DNA of 64,000 nucleotides, from positions 248,001 through 312,000 of the forward strand of contig NZ_CP102270.1 of the NCBI RefSeq assembly GCF_025148445.1, read 5' to 3'. The notes under the pieces are model-generated. The model was given only the letters and a program-made list of their open reading frames with translations. It was not told the DNA's origin and searched no databases. The position numbers and the translations under genes were made by a program. The DNA comes from Eshraghiella crossota. GTDB taxonomy: Bacteria > Bacillota > Clostridia > Lachnospirales > Lachnospiraceae. Below are positions 24,572 to 33,492 of this stretch, in pieces. The number at the start of each line of letters is the position of its first letter. The stretch's first letter is position 1.

Positions 24572-25352
24572 GATTACAATGCTTACCTGCTACGATTATT
24601 CAATGGCAAAATTAATGGATAATGCAGGTGTTGATACGCTTCTTGTAGGCGATTCCCTGGGAATGACCATACTTGGGTATGAGGACACACTTTCAGTTAC
24701 AATGGAAGATATGATTCACCATACGGCAGCAGTTGCCAGGGGAGCAAAGAACGCCCTTGTTATCGGAGATATGCCATTTATGTCATACCAGGTTTCTGTC
24801 GAACAGGCAGTAATTAATGCAGGAAGACTTATTAAAGAAGGCAGGGCACAGATGGTCAAGCTTGAAGGCGGTGCAAGTGTCTGCCCTCAGATAGAGGCTA
24901 TTGTAAAGGCGTCAATTCCTGTATGCGCACACCTTGGACTTACCCCACAGTCAATTAACATGTTTGGCGGATTTAAAGTGCAGGGTAAGACAGAGGAAGC
25001 TGCCAAGAAAATTATTGACGATGCCAGAAAGATTGAAGCTGCGGGAGCGTCAATGGTAGTCCTTGAAGGAATACCTACAAAGCTTGCCCAGATTATAACA
25101 AAAGAACTTACAATTCCTACAATCGGTATCGGAGCAGGCCGGTTCTGTGACGGACAGGTGCTTGTATATCAGGACATGTTAGGCATGTTCAGCGATTTTA
25201 AGCCTAAATTTGTAAAGGTATTTGCCAATACCGGAGAATTTATGACTAATGCTTTTAATGATTACATTAAAGAAGTAAAAGATGGTTCATTCCCTGCTGA
25301 AGAAAATTCTTATTCAGTAGATAATGGAATTTTTGACTTTATTAATGAATAA
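24525..25352 (+). CDS. panB: 3-methyl-2-oxobutanoate hydroxymethyltransferase
   Basis: 275 residues. It starts [20 protein letters not shown]. The metal-binding [18 protein letters not shown] and [13 protein letters not shown] are PanB signatures, and [17 protein letters not shown] is the late conserved motif. It adds a hydroxymethyl group from methylene-THF to alpha-ketoisovalerate to give ketopantoate. GGAGGA lies eight bases upstream, inside the panG coding sequence. A longer in-frame extension from 24465 has no support. Confidence 0.94.
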   Translation: MTTVTTLMNMKQKGDKITMLTCYDYSMAKLMDNAGVDTLLVGDSLGMTILGYEDTLSVTMEDMIHHTAAVARGAKNALVIGDMPFMSYQVSVEQAVINAGRLIKEGRAQMVKLEGGASVCPQIEAIVKASIPVCAHLGLTPQSINMFGGFKVQGKTEEAAKKIIDDARKIEAAGASMVVLEGIPTKLAQIITKELTIPTIGIGAGRFCDGQVLVYQDMLGMFSDFKPKFVKVFANTGEFMTNAFNDYIKEVKDGSFPAEENSYSVDNGIFDFINE

Positions 25353-25373
25353 AATAAAGAGGTAAAAGATAAA

Positions 25374-26213
25374 ATGAAAGTAGAAGGAACAGTTAAATCA
25401 GTTAAAGACCAGGTTAAAGAATGGAAAAAGGAAGGCTTAAGCATAGGATTTGTCCCAACAATGGGATATCTCCATGAAGGACATGCAAGTCTTATTAAAG
25501 CCGCAAGAGAAGGCAATGACAGAGTTGTTGTAAGTATTTTTGTCAATCCTATGCAGTTTGGACCGACAGAAGATCTTGCAAGCTACCCAAGAGACCTTGC
25601 AAAAGACAGTGCTTTGTGTGAATCCTTAGGCGTTGATATGATCTTTCATCCGGAACCTGAAGAAATGTATCATGAAAATTTCAGCTCTTATGTTGATATG
25701 TCTGTGCTTACGGAAGAACTTTGCGGATTAAGCAGACCTGTTCATTTCAGGGGTGTATGCACAGTTGTTAATAAGCTTTTTAATATTGTACAGCCTGACA
25801 GGGCATATTTTGGACAAAAAGATGCACAGCAGCTTGCAATAATAAAGCATATGGTTGAAGACCTCAATATGAATGTGGAAATTATCGGATGCCCTATTAT
25901 CAGGGAAGCTGACGGACTTGCAAAAAGTTCAAGAAATACCTACCTCTCAGCAGAAGAGAGAAAGGCAGCCCTTATTCTCAGTAAGAGTATAAACCTCGGA
26001 CGTAAGATGGTAGAAGACGGTGAAACAGACACAGGCGTTATCACAAAAGCCATGACAGACCTTATTAACACAGAACCACTTGCAAAAATTGATTATGTTA
26101 AGGCTGTTGACGGCATCACAATAAGACCTGTTGCAAAGGTTAAGAAGCCTATGCTGGTTGCGATTGCAGTATACATCGGTAAGACAAGACTTATAGATAA
26201 TTTCATGATTTAA
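25374..26213 (+). CDS. panC: Pantothenate synthetase
   Basis: 279 residues. FVPTMGYLHEGHASLIKAA holds the HIGH-like ATP motif. FVNPMQFGPTEDL, YFGQKDAQQL and SSRNTYLSAEERKAA are PanC signatures. It joins pantoate and beta-alanine with ATP. It follows panB by 21 bases. No panD lies next to it, so beta-alanine must be made elsewhere or imported. Confidence 0.95.
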   Translation: MKVEGTVKSVKDQVKEWKKEGLSIGFVPTMGYLHEGHASLIKAAREGNDRVVVSIFVNPMQFGPTEDLASYPRDLAKDSALCESLGVDMIFHPEPEEMYHENFSSYVDMSVLTEELCGLSRPVHFRGVCTVVNKLFNIVQPDRAYFGQKDAQQLAIIKHMVEDLNMNVEIIGCPIIREADGLAKSSRNTYLSAEERKAALILSKSINLGRKMVEDGETDTGVITKAMTDLINTEPLAKIDYVKAVDGITIRPVAKVKKPMLVAIAVYIGKTRLIDNFMI

Positions 26214-26234
26214 GCTGTCCTTTAACCCCTTGAT

Positions 26235-26262
26235 TTGACAAATTACAGAAAATGTGTAATTA
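26235..26262 (+). promoter_or_regulatory. Promoter of the SGNH hydrolase gene
   Basis: TTGACA (26235-26240), 16 bases and TAATTA (26257-26262), preceded by TG. About 30 bases separate it from the start codon, leaving only a short leader. Confidence 0.45.
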
Positions 26263-26292
26263 TATGGGGTATATTTAGAGAAGGAAAAAGTT

Positions 26293-27177
26293 ATGATAAG
26301 AAAATCAAGTTGTATTTTTGTCCTGACACTTGTAGTCCTTGCACTTGTGGCGGCTGTCGGGTCAATTGATAATAACAGGATGATTGCCGGAAATAACGGA
26401 GTATCGGATAATGAGATTGTTACCGATATGGATGATATGGTTAAATATGATATCAGCATAGAGTCTGTAAAACAGGATAAGGTATCGGGAACGCTTTCAG
26501 GCGGAGAGACAGGTACCTCAGAGAATGTCAGTGAGGCACCTACGGAGCCTGTTACAGAAGCACCGACAGAACCTGCGACAGAACCTGCGACAGAGCCGGT
26601 GACAGAGGCCCCTACAGAGCCTGTTACAGAACTGGAAACAGCAGCTCCTGTTAATTGGAAATATGTATATGTCGGAGATTCCAGAACAAAAGGACTTAAA
26701 GCGGCACTTGAGAAATATGGCAGAATTACCGGTAAAGAGACTTTTATCTGTGAAATCGGTGAAGGATATGACTTCCTTATGGCTAATATGGCTAATATCA
26801 GAAGTGTATGTGATTCTTCAACAGTTCTTATAATAGGACTTGGAATTAATGATATGAAATACAGATATAACGAGTATATAGCGGCTATTAATAATATGGC
26901 GGCTACAATGGACTGCCAGATTTATTTTATGCTTGTTAATCCGGTTAATGAAGCGGAAGAAGCAGCTGGCGGCAAGTTCCATATTACCAATGCCGATATA
27001 GATACTTTTAACGCCAGAATGTTGTCGGGACTTGGACCAAGTGTCCATATTATAGATACTAATTCATATCTTAAGAATGTAATCGTCAATTACACTACAA
27101 TGGATGGATTACATTATACGGATGAGACATATATAATCGTCTATGATTATATGCAGAATTTTATACCCCATAGTTAA
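26293..27177 (+). CDS. Secreted or anchored SGNH/GDSL hydrolase
   Basis: 294 residues. An uncleaved or weakly cleaved signal segment (7-25) is followed by a Thr/Pro/Glu linker with EAPTEPVT-type repeats (about 80-115), typical of cell-wall-spanning linkers. The catalytic domain has YVGDSRTKG (block I Ser), GLGINDMKY (block III Asn) and DGLHYTDETY (block V Asp/His). Such enzymes deacetylate or esterify cell-surface glycans. The substrate is unknown. A strong terminator follows. Confidence 0.82.
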   Translation: MIRKSSCIFVLTLVVLALVAAVGSIDNNRMIAGNNGVSDNEIVTDMDDMVKYDISIESVKQDKVSGTLSGGETGTSENVSEAPTEPVTEAPTEPATEPATEPVTEAPTEPVTELETAAPVNWKYVYVGDSRTKGLKAALEKYGRITGKETFICEIGEGYDFLMANMANIRSVCDSSTVLIIGLGINDMKYRYNEYIAAINNMAATMDCQIYFMLVNPVNEAEEAAGGKFHITNADIDTFNARMLSGLGPSVHIIDTNSYLKNVIVNYTTMDGLHYTDETYIIVYDYMQNFIPHS

Positions 27178-27180
27178 AAA

Positions 27181-27219
27181 AACGAGATTCGCAAAACTTT
27201 ATGCGAATCTCGTTTTTAA
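27181..27219. terminator. Bidirectional terminator
   Basis: AACGAGATTCGCA pairs perfectly with TGCGAATCTCGTT, flanked by A-run and T-run. It serves both the SGNH gene and the convergent GH31 gene, whose stop it touches. Confidence 0.9.
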
Positions 27220-29187
27220 TTAATTGTGTATACGTTCTGATTTATAAATTTCGGTGAATAATTCATATTCGCCTTTGTATCCGTCAGCACAATAGAAAGT
27301 ATATTCATTGTTCTCAAGCTCTGCAGTTGACTGTATTGCTTTACCTGTGAAAAAGAATTTATCTTTTCTGACAAATACAAGAACTTCATGAAGGGCAACA
27401 TTGATATAATGATGACCTTTTCTAAGAGGGACAACATCACGGTCTTCAAGACTTCTGAAACGTATCATTGTCATATCCTCCGGAAGATATACATATCTTC
27501 CAAACGTATTCTGCTTATAGACAGGTGCAATCATTATATTTTCACCTACCATAAGCTGGTCTTCAATATGACGGCAGATTCTGTCTTCAGGAAAAGCAAT
27601 ACCCAAAGGAGTAAACATCAATGTGTTAAATTTAACTGATTTGAGATATTCACTGTAAAGGTAAGGAATCATGCCATATCTTAACGTAACAAGGTTACGG
27701 AACGTTTTGATGTTTTTGTAGCGGAAAAATTCCTGTGGTCTTGTACCCAGGGCTGCATGGTTACGCATAAGAGGGGTAAACATTGAAAGCTCGGTAAATC
27801 TCATCAGGAGGTCTTCTGTTGCATTATTGTTAAAGCCGCCTGTATCAGCACCGACATACATGAATCCACACATATTCATATTAGGAAGCTGGTGCATGAT
27901 AAGTTCAATATGTGACCACCATGACGAATTATCACCTGTCCATATACCTGCATAACGGTGCATGCCAATGTATGAAGCACGGGAAAACATAAGAACCTTT
28001 TTATCAGGTTCAATTATTCTGAATGCTTCCGCAGCCGCTCTTGTCATAAAATAGCCATATAAGTTGTGGACTCTTTCATGACATACCTTTTCACCATTGA
28101 AGTTATGGTAAAAACTTCTGTAGTCCGAAGGACTGTTGGCAAGACCGTTCACAAGGTCTTTGAAATCCCAAAGTTCCTGAAGGGAAAGGTCTTTGCCGAC
28201 ATATTTTTTAAGTTCTTCCATTGTCTTTTTAAGATTCTTTTCGGAATAAAAGAGAGCAGGCTCATTCATATCGTTCCAGAAACCGTCAATGCCCATATCA
28301 ATAAGTCTTTTGTATTTCATGCCGAACCAGTCACGGACTTTTTCATTAAGAAAGTCGGGAAGAAGAGATTTGCCGGGCCATACAGCTGTGACAAAATCAT
28401 TTCCGTCTTCATCCTTGCAGAAATAATCTTTTGCAGCACCTTCTTCGTAAACATCATAGCCACGTTCTTTTTTTACGGCGGCATCTATTATTGGAACAAG
28501 GTGGATATTGTTATCTTTCATCTCGGATACAAAGTTTTTGAAATCAGGAAAGGCTTTTTCACTGACTGTAAAATCTTTGTAGTTGTCCATATAGTCGATA
28601 TCAAGATATACGGCATCTATAGGAATGTGGTTATCTCTGTAGCCTCTGACGATTTCCCTTACTTCATCGGCAGTATTGTAACTCCAGCGGCTTTGCTGAT
28701 AACCAAAAGCCCATTTAGGAGCTACATAACTCTGACCGATTATTTCACGGAATTTTTTGATAATGTCCATAACATTATCGCCTTCCACAACATAAAGTTC
28801 ATAGTTGGCTTCTTCCACAGAAACTGTTAATGTATCTAGGTCTGTATAGCCGAAATCAAAATATACTTTACCCGGAAAATCAACATATATACCATAAGTT
28901 TCCTCGCCGTCTACCACGAAAAAGTTGTGGGCGGCATAAAGAGAGGATTTGTCTTCAGTATGGCTGAAGTCATCTGTGCAATTACTGATATATCTGAAAC
29001 CACGCTTATTAATACCACGAACACTTTCACCGAGTCCGTAAATAATATCATCTACTCCCAATTTTGCAGTAAAGGATTTCTTATCCTGACTCATTTCGAT
29101 GTAGTCAGGAAGAGAGTTGACCAGTGGAAAGCTTTTAATAACCGCATCTGTTTTGAATGGTCTTCCAAAAGCATATTTAAAAATCAT
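27220..29187 (-). CDS. GH31 alpha-glucosidase
   Basis: 655 residues, cytoplasmic (no signal). An N-terminal beta domain (about 1-150) precedes the barrel. DGFWNDMNEPALF (about 297) carries the nucleophile Asp and WTGDNSSWW the acid/base Asp. GFMYVGADTGGF is another GH31 signature. It releases glucose from alpha-glucosides or oligosaccharides. AGGAGG precedes the ATG only 15 bases after the AICAR transformylase stop and no terminator intervenes, so it appears cotranscribed with the purine genes. Confidence 0.9.
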   Translation of the reverse strand: MIFKYAFGRPFKTDAVIKSFPLVNSLPDYIEMSQDKKSFTAKLGVDDIIYGLGESVRGINKRGFRYISNCTDDFSHTEDKSSLYAAHNFFVVDGEETYGIYVDFPGKVYFDFGYTDLDTLTVSVEEANYELYVVEGDNVMDIIKKFREIIGQSYVAPKWAFGYQQSRWSYNTADEVREIVRGYRDNHIPIDAVYLDIDYMDNYKDFTVSEKAFPDFKNFVSEMKDNNIHLVPIIDAAVKKERGYDVYEEGAAKDYFCKDEDGNDFVTAVWPGKSLLPDFLNEKVRDWFGMKYKRLIDMGIDGFWNDMNEPALFYSEKNLKKTMEELKKYVGKDLSLQELWDFKDLVNGLANSPSDYRSFYHNFNGEKVCHERVHNLYGYFMTRAAAEAFRIIEPDKKVLMFSRASYIGMHRYAGIWTGDNSSWWSHIELIMHQLPNMNMCGFMYVGADTGGFNNNATEDLLMRFTELSMFTPLMRNHAALGTRPQEFFRYKNIKTFRNLVTLRYGMIPYLYSEYLKSVKFNTLMFTPLGIAFPEDRICRHIEDQLMVGENIMIAPVYKQNTFGRYVYLPEDMTMIRFRSLEDRDVVPLRKGHHYINVALHEVLVFVRKDKFFFTGKAIQSTAELENNEYTFYCADGYKGEYELFTEIYKSERIHN

Positions 29188-29202
29188 AGCTGCCTCCTAA
29201 AA

Positions 29203-30378
29203 TTAATGGTGGAAAAGTCTGATTCCTGTGAAGCACATTGCGATTCCATACTTATTGCATGTATCGATTACATTATCATCCCTTACAGAACCACCCGGCT
29301 GTGCAATATATTTAACACCGCTTTTATGTGCTCTTTCTATATTATCACCAAATGGGAAGAAAGCATCTGAACCAAGGCAGACATTATCCATCTTGTCAAG
29401 CCATGCTCTTTTTTCTTCTCTTGTAAATACGGAAGGCTTTTCTGTAAAGAATTTCTGCCATGTACCTTCAGCAAGGATATCTTCGTATTCATCACCGATA
29501 TATACGTCAATAGAGTTATCTCTGTCAGCACGTCCGATTCCGTCCTTAAACGGAAGATTAAGAACCTTTGGATTCTGACGGAGGAACCAGTTGTCAGCTT
29601 TCTGACCTGCAAGCCTTGTACAGTGAATACGTGACTGCTGACCTGCACCGATACCTATAGCCTGACCGCCCTTTGTATAACATACAGAGTTAGACTGTGT
29701 ATATTTGAGGGTAATCATTGCAATGGCAAGGTCAATTCTGGCTGACTCAGGGATATCTTTGTTCTCTGTAACAACATTGGCAAAGAGCTCATCATTGATT
29801 ACAAGTTCATTACGTCCCTGTTCAAAAGTAACACCGAATACGTCCTTGCGTTCAATAGGAGCAGGAACATATTCAGGATCAATTTTAATAACACAATAGT
29901 TACCTTTTTTCTTGGCACTTAATATTTCAAGGGCTTCAGGCTCATAACCGGGAGCAATAATTCCGTCGGAAACTTCTCGCTTGATTAATTTTGCTGTAGC
30001 AACATCACATACATCTGAAAGTGAAATAAAATCACCGAAAGATGACATTCTGTCAGCACCTCTTGCTCTTGCGTAAGCATTTGCCATAGGAGTAAGTTCT
30101 CCCATATCGTCTACCCAGTAAATCTTTTTCTCTACGTCAGTTAATGGAAGACCTACTGCAGCACCGGCAGGTGATACATGCTTAAAAGATGTTGCAGCAG
30201 GAAGTCCTGTTGCTTTCTTAAGTTCACGCACAAGCTGCCATCCGTTGAAAGCGTCAAGGAGATTAATATATCCCGGCTTTCCGTTAAGTATCTCAATAGG
30301 AAGTTCTCCGTTCTGCATAAATACGCGGGCAGGCTTCTGATTAGGGTTACAACCGTATTTTAATTCAAATTCTTTCAT
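29203..30378 (-). CDS. Stand-alone AICAR transformylase
   Basis: 391 residues, AICARFT domain only, without the IMP cyclohydrolase domain of bifunctional Pur[12 protein letters not shown] carries the catalytic Lys-His pair. [15 protein letters not shown] and [18 protein letters not shown] are family signatures. It formylates AICAR (ZMP) with 10-formyl-THF to give FAICAR. The adjacent purO supplies the cyclohydrolase step. The ATG at 30378 follows GAGGT; a GTG four codons earlier overlaps that site. A ZTP riboswitch, sensing its own substrate, heads the operon. Confidence 0.9.
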   Translation of the reverse strand: MKEFELKYGCNPNQKPARVFMQNGELPIEILNGKPGYINLLDAFNGWQLVRELKKATGLPAATSFKHVSPAGAAVGLPLTDVEKKIYWVDDMGELTPMANAYARARGADRMSSFGDFISLSDVCDVATAKLIKREVSDGIIAPGYEPEALEILSAKKKGNYCVIKIDPEYVPAPIERKDVFGVTFEQGRNELVINDELFANVVTENKDIPESARIDLAIAMITLKYTQSNSVCYTKGGQAIGIGAGQQSRIHCTRLAGQKADNWFLRQNPKVLNLPFKDGIGRADRDNSIDVYIGDEYEDILAEGTWQKFFTEKPSVFTREEKRAWLDKMDNVCLGSDAFFPFGDNIERAHKSGVKYIAQPGGSVRDDNVIDTCNKYGIAMCFTGIRLFHH

Positions 30379-30391
30379 CTTATACCTCACA

Positions 30392-31105
30392 TTAATTGTT
30401 TTTGTTGATTATTTTTGTCTCGTATGAACCATCTTCAATATTGATATATCTTACAAAAAGTGAAACTTTGTTATCGTTGTTAAGATTGTTCCACACAAGG
30501 TCTGCAAAATCCTCCATATTATCAGGAACGTCAACAAGTGTTGGTTCACCTTCAAAGCTTGGAAGCGGATTGCCGTCACCCATATATGTGTGTATAAAAT
30601 GAGCCTCTCCGGCTACCGGGTTTTCGTATGCAAAAGTGTATCTGTTGCAGGCTTTTGGGTTGCCGTTATTACTTTTTAAAATAGACATGGCATAGTTAAA
30701 TGAACCGTTGTCAAAATGAAGTACACCTGAAATTCTAGGAGTGTAGTTAGGCGCATCAGGTTCAAATTCTCTCGTTCTGAGAGCCTGTTCAAAAGTATAC
30801 TGCTTGTCCATTAAATCATAAATTGTATCTGTCTGGTCACCGTTGGTAACGATTGTCTTATTGCCAAGGACTCTTACCGGGGCGTAGATAATAAGACTTG
30901 GGTCTTCTAATTTGGAAGGGTCAAAAGCTTCTGTGCGGATGCCTTCTCCGTCTTTTACAAAAATACGGTTACGGCTGTTCTCACTTCTTCCCATAATAAA
31001 ATAAGCAATAGCTGCTTTCTTTCCGTCAGGAGTCTTTCCGATAACGATTCCTCTTCCCGGATAAGTGGTAGAACTAAGTTCTTCTGCCAGTGATTTTTTT
31101 AACAT
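30392..31105 (-). CDS. purO: IMP cyclohydrolase, PurO type
   Basis: 237 residues. It begins [20 protein letters not shown] and contains [27 protein letters not shown] and [14 protein letters not shown], which match the archaeal-type PurO family. It cyclises FAICAR to IMP. Pairing with a stand-alone AICARFT is the split alternative to PurH. GGAGGAATTATT precedes the ATG at 31105; a longer reading would run into the riboswitch terminator. Confidence 0.9.
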   Translation of the reverse strand: MLKKSLAEELSSTTYPGRGIVIGKTPDGKKAAIAYFIMGRSENSRNRIFVKDGEGIRTEAFDPSKLEDPSLIIYAPVRVLGNKTIVTNGDQTDTIYDLMDKQYTFEQALRTREFEPDAPNYTPRISGVLHFDNGSFNYAMSILKSNNGNPKACNRYTFAYENPVAGEAHFIHTYMGDGNPLPSFEGEPTLVDVPDNMEDFADLVWNNLNNDNKVSLFVRYINIEDGSYETKIINKNN

Positions 31106-31121
31106 AATAATTCCTCCGTAA

Positions 31122-31156
31122 AAATAAGATGCCGCCTGATAATCAGACGGTGCCCA
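31122..31156 (-). terminator. Terminator of the ZTP riboswitch
   Basis: On the minus strand CCGTCTGA pairs with TCAGGCGG around TTA, followed by CATCTTATTTTT. Its 5' arm follows directly on, and partly shares, the GGGCA end of the aptamer, so ligand binding should prevent it. Confidence 0.75.
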
Positions 31157-31230
31157 GACGGTCGGCAAATCACATACTGCGCTTCTCTGGAGTAAGCTCT
31201 CCTATTGTCCGTCAGTCACGCAGCCTTTAG
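31145..31230 (-). promoter_or_regulatory. ZTP (pfl) riboswitch
   Basis: The minus-strand RNA has GCGTGACTGACGGAC at its 5' side and TTGCCGACCGTCTGGGCA at its 3' side. These match the two conserved halves of the pfl/ZTP aptamer, with the GCC/GGGC hairpin of the 3' half. A short variable linker hairpin (GGAGAGCTTACTCC region) lies between. It precedes purO and AICAR transformylase, whose block raises ZMP/ZTP, the ligand. This class is a genetic ON switch. Confidence 0.92.
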
Positions 31231-31248
31231 ATAATTATTGCAATATTT

Positions 31249-31956
31249 TTATACAATGTCAAGCAATTCGACAAAGTCATGAATCTCATATACGGGCTGG
31301 ATTTCAGTCTTTTTTTTCAGATATCCGGGGTTATAATAACAACTGTCAATACCTGAATTTCCGGCACCGCCGATATCATTAACCAGAGAATCCCCAATCA
31401 TAAGGCATTCTTCGGGCTGACAGTTAAAATAACCGGTTATGTATTTAAAATATTCGGGGTAGGGTTTCATGCAATTCATCTCTTCGGATATGAAAATTTT
31501 ATCGAAAACTTTCGGAAGTTTTGTCAGTTTATAAGGCTGGATTATCGTAAGCCCGTTGGTTGCAACGGCAAGAGTATACTTATCCTTAAGTATATTAAGC
31601 ACTTTGACCGCATTTTCATTAACATAAGCTTCTTCGCCAAGTGAATGGTTAAAGCAGGTCATAAGGTCATCGTAATTGCCCTTTAATCCAAATTCGTTAA
31701 TTGCTTTATCCAATGAATCTTCCACATATTTGTGATAGAGCCGATGATAATTTTCTTTAATATATGGCTCATATATATCTTCAAGTCCTGAAGAAAACCA
31801 TACAATGTCATTAAGCTCTTTAAAACGTCGGACATTTCTGTCGGTAATTTCACAGCCTCCGAGCTCAAGGACCTTCGCTGCACAGTTATGGAAAGATTTT
31901 TCAAAATTTATTAATGTATCATCAATGTCAAATAACAGGTATTTATATTTACTCAT
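31249..31956 (-). CDS. HAD-family hydrolase, YjjG type
   Basis: 235 residues. Motif I is YLLFDIDDTLINF with the nucleophile Asp. AVATNGLT is motif II, the motif III Lys lies in the KIFISEEMNCMKPYPEYF region, and GDSLVNDIGGAGNSGID is motif IV. It has a four-helix cap typical of YjjG-like pyrimidine nucleotidases. The ATG at 31956 follows GAAAGGT. It is upstream of the ZTP riboswitch on the same strand and separately expressed. Confidence 0.85.
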   Translation of the reverse strand: MSKYKYLLFDIDDTLINFEKSFHNCAAKVLELGGCEITDRNVRRFKELNDIVWFSSGLEDIYEPYIKENYHRLYHKYVEDSLDKAINEFGLKGNYDDLMTCFNHSLGEEAYVNENAVKVLNILKDKYTLAVATNGLTIIQPYKLTKLPKVFDKIFISEEMNCMKPYPEYFKYITGYFNCQPEECLMIGDSLVNDIGGAGNSGIDSCYYNPGYLKKKTEIQPVYEIHDFVELLDIV

Positions 31957-32008
31957 GTTTGTACCTTTCAAGTCTGTATTTTGTAGTCAATGTAACATGA
32001 AAAAGAAT

Positions 32009-32037
32009 TTGAATCAATAGTAATACTGTGGTAAAAT
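32009..32037 (+). promoter_or_regulatory. Promoter of the HAD gene pair
   Basis: TTGAAT (32009-32014), 17 bases and an extended TGGTAAAAT -10 (core 32032-32037). The first HAD gene starts 32 bases later. Confidence 0.6.
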
Positions 32038-32068
32038 CTTTGACAGAAAACAAAAGGAGAGCAAAGGT

Positions 32069-32776
32069 ATGTATAAAAATTATATTTTTGATCTATACGG
32101 AACACTTATAGATATCAGAACGGATGAATGGAGCGAGGAACCATGGGAAGAATTTGCCGCATGGCTTACTGGCAACGGCATGCCATATACCGGAAGTGAG
32201 GTTAAAGCTCTTTATGATAATGAAGTTAACAGGCTTACGTCAGTTAAGACTAAATACACAAGTCCTGAAATTGATATAATCCCTGTATTTGAAGCAATAT
32301 GCAAGAAGCACAGACCGGACATCACAGATGAAGAGGTGTGGAAAGCAGGAGAACAGTTCAGGATAATTACAACTAAAATGATTAAGCTTTATCCTAATAC
32401 CAAAAAGGTACTTACCGGACTTAAAAAGGCTGGGAAAAAAGTATATCTTCTTTCTAATGCGCAGCGTGTATTTACATGGCAGGAGCTTGTGAAAACAGGT
32501 ATTGTGGATGATTTTGATGATATTTTTATATCATCAGATGAAGGCTGCAAGAAACCGGATCCTGAGTTTTATAAAAAACTTATCAATAAGCATAATCTTG
32601 ATATAACAGAATGCATAATGATTGGTAATGACAGTACAAGTGATATTGCCGGGGCAAATGCAGTAGGAATGGATGCACTTTATGTGAGAACGGCTATTTC
32701 GCCTGAGAATGACCCTGTACCTGATTGCAGGTATGTATTTGAAGACGGAGATATTGGACATGTTCTTGATATTTAG
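32069..32776 (+). CDS. HAD-family hydrolase
   Basis: 235 residues. Motif I is IFDLYGTLIDIRTDEW, motif II LLSNAQRVFTW, then SSDEGCKKPDPEFY (Lys motif), and MIGNDSTSDIAGANAVGMD is motif IV. An alpha-helical cap lies between motifs I and II. The substrate cannot be read from sequence. AAAGGAG precedes the ATG. The next HAD gene follows after 12 bases. Confidence 0.85.
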   Translation: MYKNYIFDLYGTLIDIRTDEWSEEPWEEFAAWLTGNGMPYTGSEVKALYDNEVNRLTSVKTKYTSPEIDIIPVFEAICKKHRPDITDEEVWKAGEQFRIITTKMIKLYPNTKKVLTGLKKAGKKVYLLSNAQRVFTWQELVKTGIVDDFDDIFISSDEGCKKPDPEFYKKLINKHNLDITECIMIGNDSTSDIAGANAVGMDALYVRTAISPENDPVPDCRYVFEDGDIGHVLDI

Positions 32777-32788
32777 GAGGATATAATT

Positions 32789-33433
32789 ATGTATACAACA
32801 GTTATTTTTGATCTTGACGGAACCTTGCTTAATACTCTTGATGACCTGATGGACAGTACCAATATGGCACTTGAAGCATACGGCTTTCCTAAAAGGAGTC
32901 ATGAGGAAATCCGATGTTTTGTAGGAAACGGTATCAGGAAGCTGATTGAGAGGGCAGTACCTGACAATACGGATATTGCCGATACAGACAAGGTTTTTAA
33001 TGAATTTAAGAGATTGTACCAGATTCACTGCAATGATAAAACGGGTACATATCCCGGAATAATCGAACTTCTGCGTGAACTCAAAAAACATAACATTAAA
33101 ATGGGAATTGCTACCAATAAAGTTAAATCAGCAGCGGACAAACTCAACGAAATCTATTTTGAAGGTCTGATTGATGAAGTTGCAGGAGTAGAGGATGGCA
33201 TAATTCCAAAGCCTGACAGATGTATGATTGATAATCTGATGAAAAGACTTAACGCAACAACAGATGAGACGTTATATGTCGGGGACTCACAGGTAGATGT
33301 GGCTACGGCAAGAAATACAGGACTTGATATGGTGGCGGTACTCTGGGGATTCAGGACAAGAAAAGAACTTGAGGAATCAGGTGCCATGGTATTTATTGAT
33401 GATCCCATGGAAATTTTAGATAAAGTACTATAA
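32789..33433 (+). CDS. HAD hydrolase, phosphoglycolate phosphatase-like
   Basis: 214 residues. Motif I is VIFDLDGTLLNTLDDL, followed by a helical cap. GIATNKVKSAA is motif II, PKPDR is motif III, and YVGDSQVDVATARNTGLDMV is motif IV. The build is that of Gph/PpaX-like phosphatases. TAGGAGG precedes the ATG. Cotranscribed with the HAD gene upstream; the unit ends at a hairpin. Confidence 0.85.
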   Translation: MYTTVIFDLDGTLLNTLDDLMDSTNMALEAYGFPKRSHEEIRCFVGNGIRKLIERAVPDNTDIADTDKVFNEFKRLYQIHCNDKTGTYPGIIELLRELKKHNIKMGIATNKVKSAADKLNEIYFEGLIDEVAGVEDGIIPKPDRCMIDNLMKRLNATTDETLYVGDSQVDVATARNTGLDMVAVLWGFRTRKELEESGAMVFIDDPMEILDKVL

Positions 33434-33439
33434 AAAAGT

Positions 33440-33487
33440 AACAGCTATAGGCATACACAGGTGGATTACCGTGTTCCTATAGCTGTT
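33440..33487. terminator. Bidirectional terminator
   Basis: AACAGCTATAGG pairs perfectly with CCTATAGCTGTT around a 24-base loop, with an A-run before and TTTTA after. It separates the HAD unit from the convergent lipoprotein gene. Confidence 0.8.
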
Positions 33488-33492
33488 TTATG

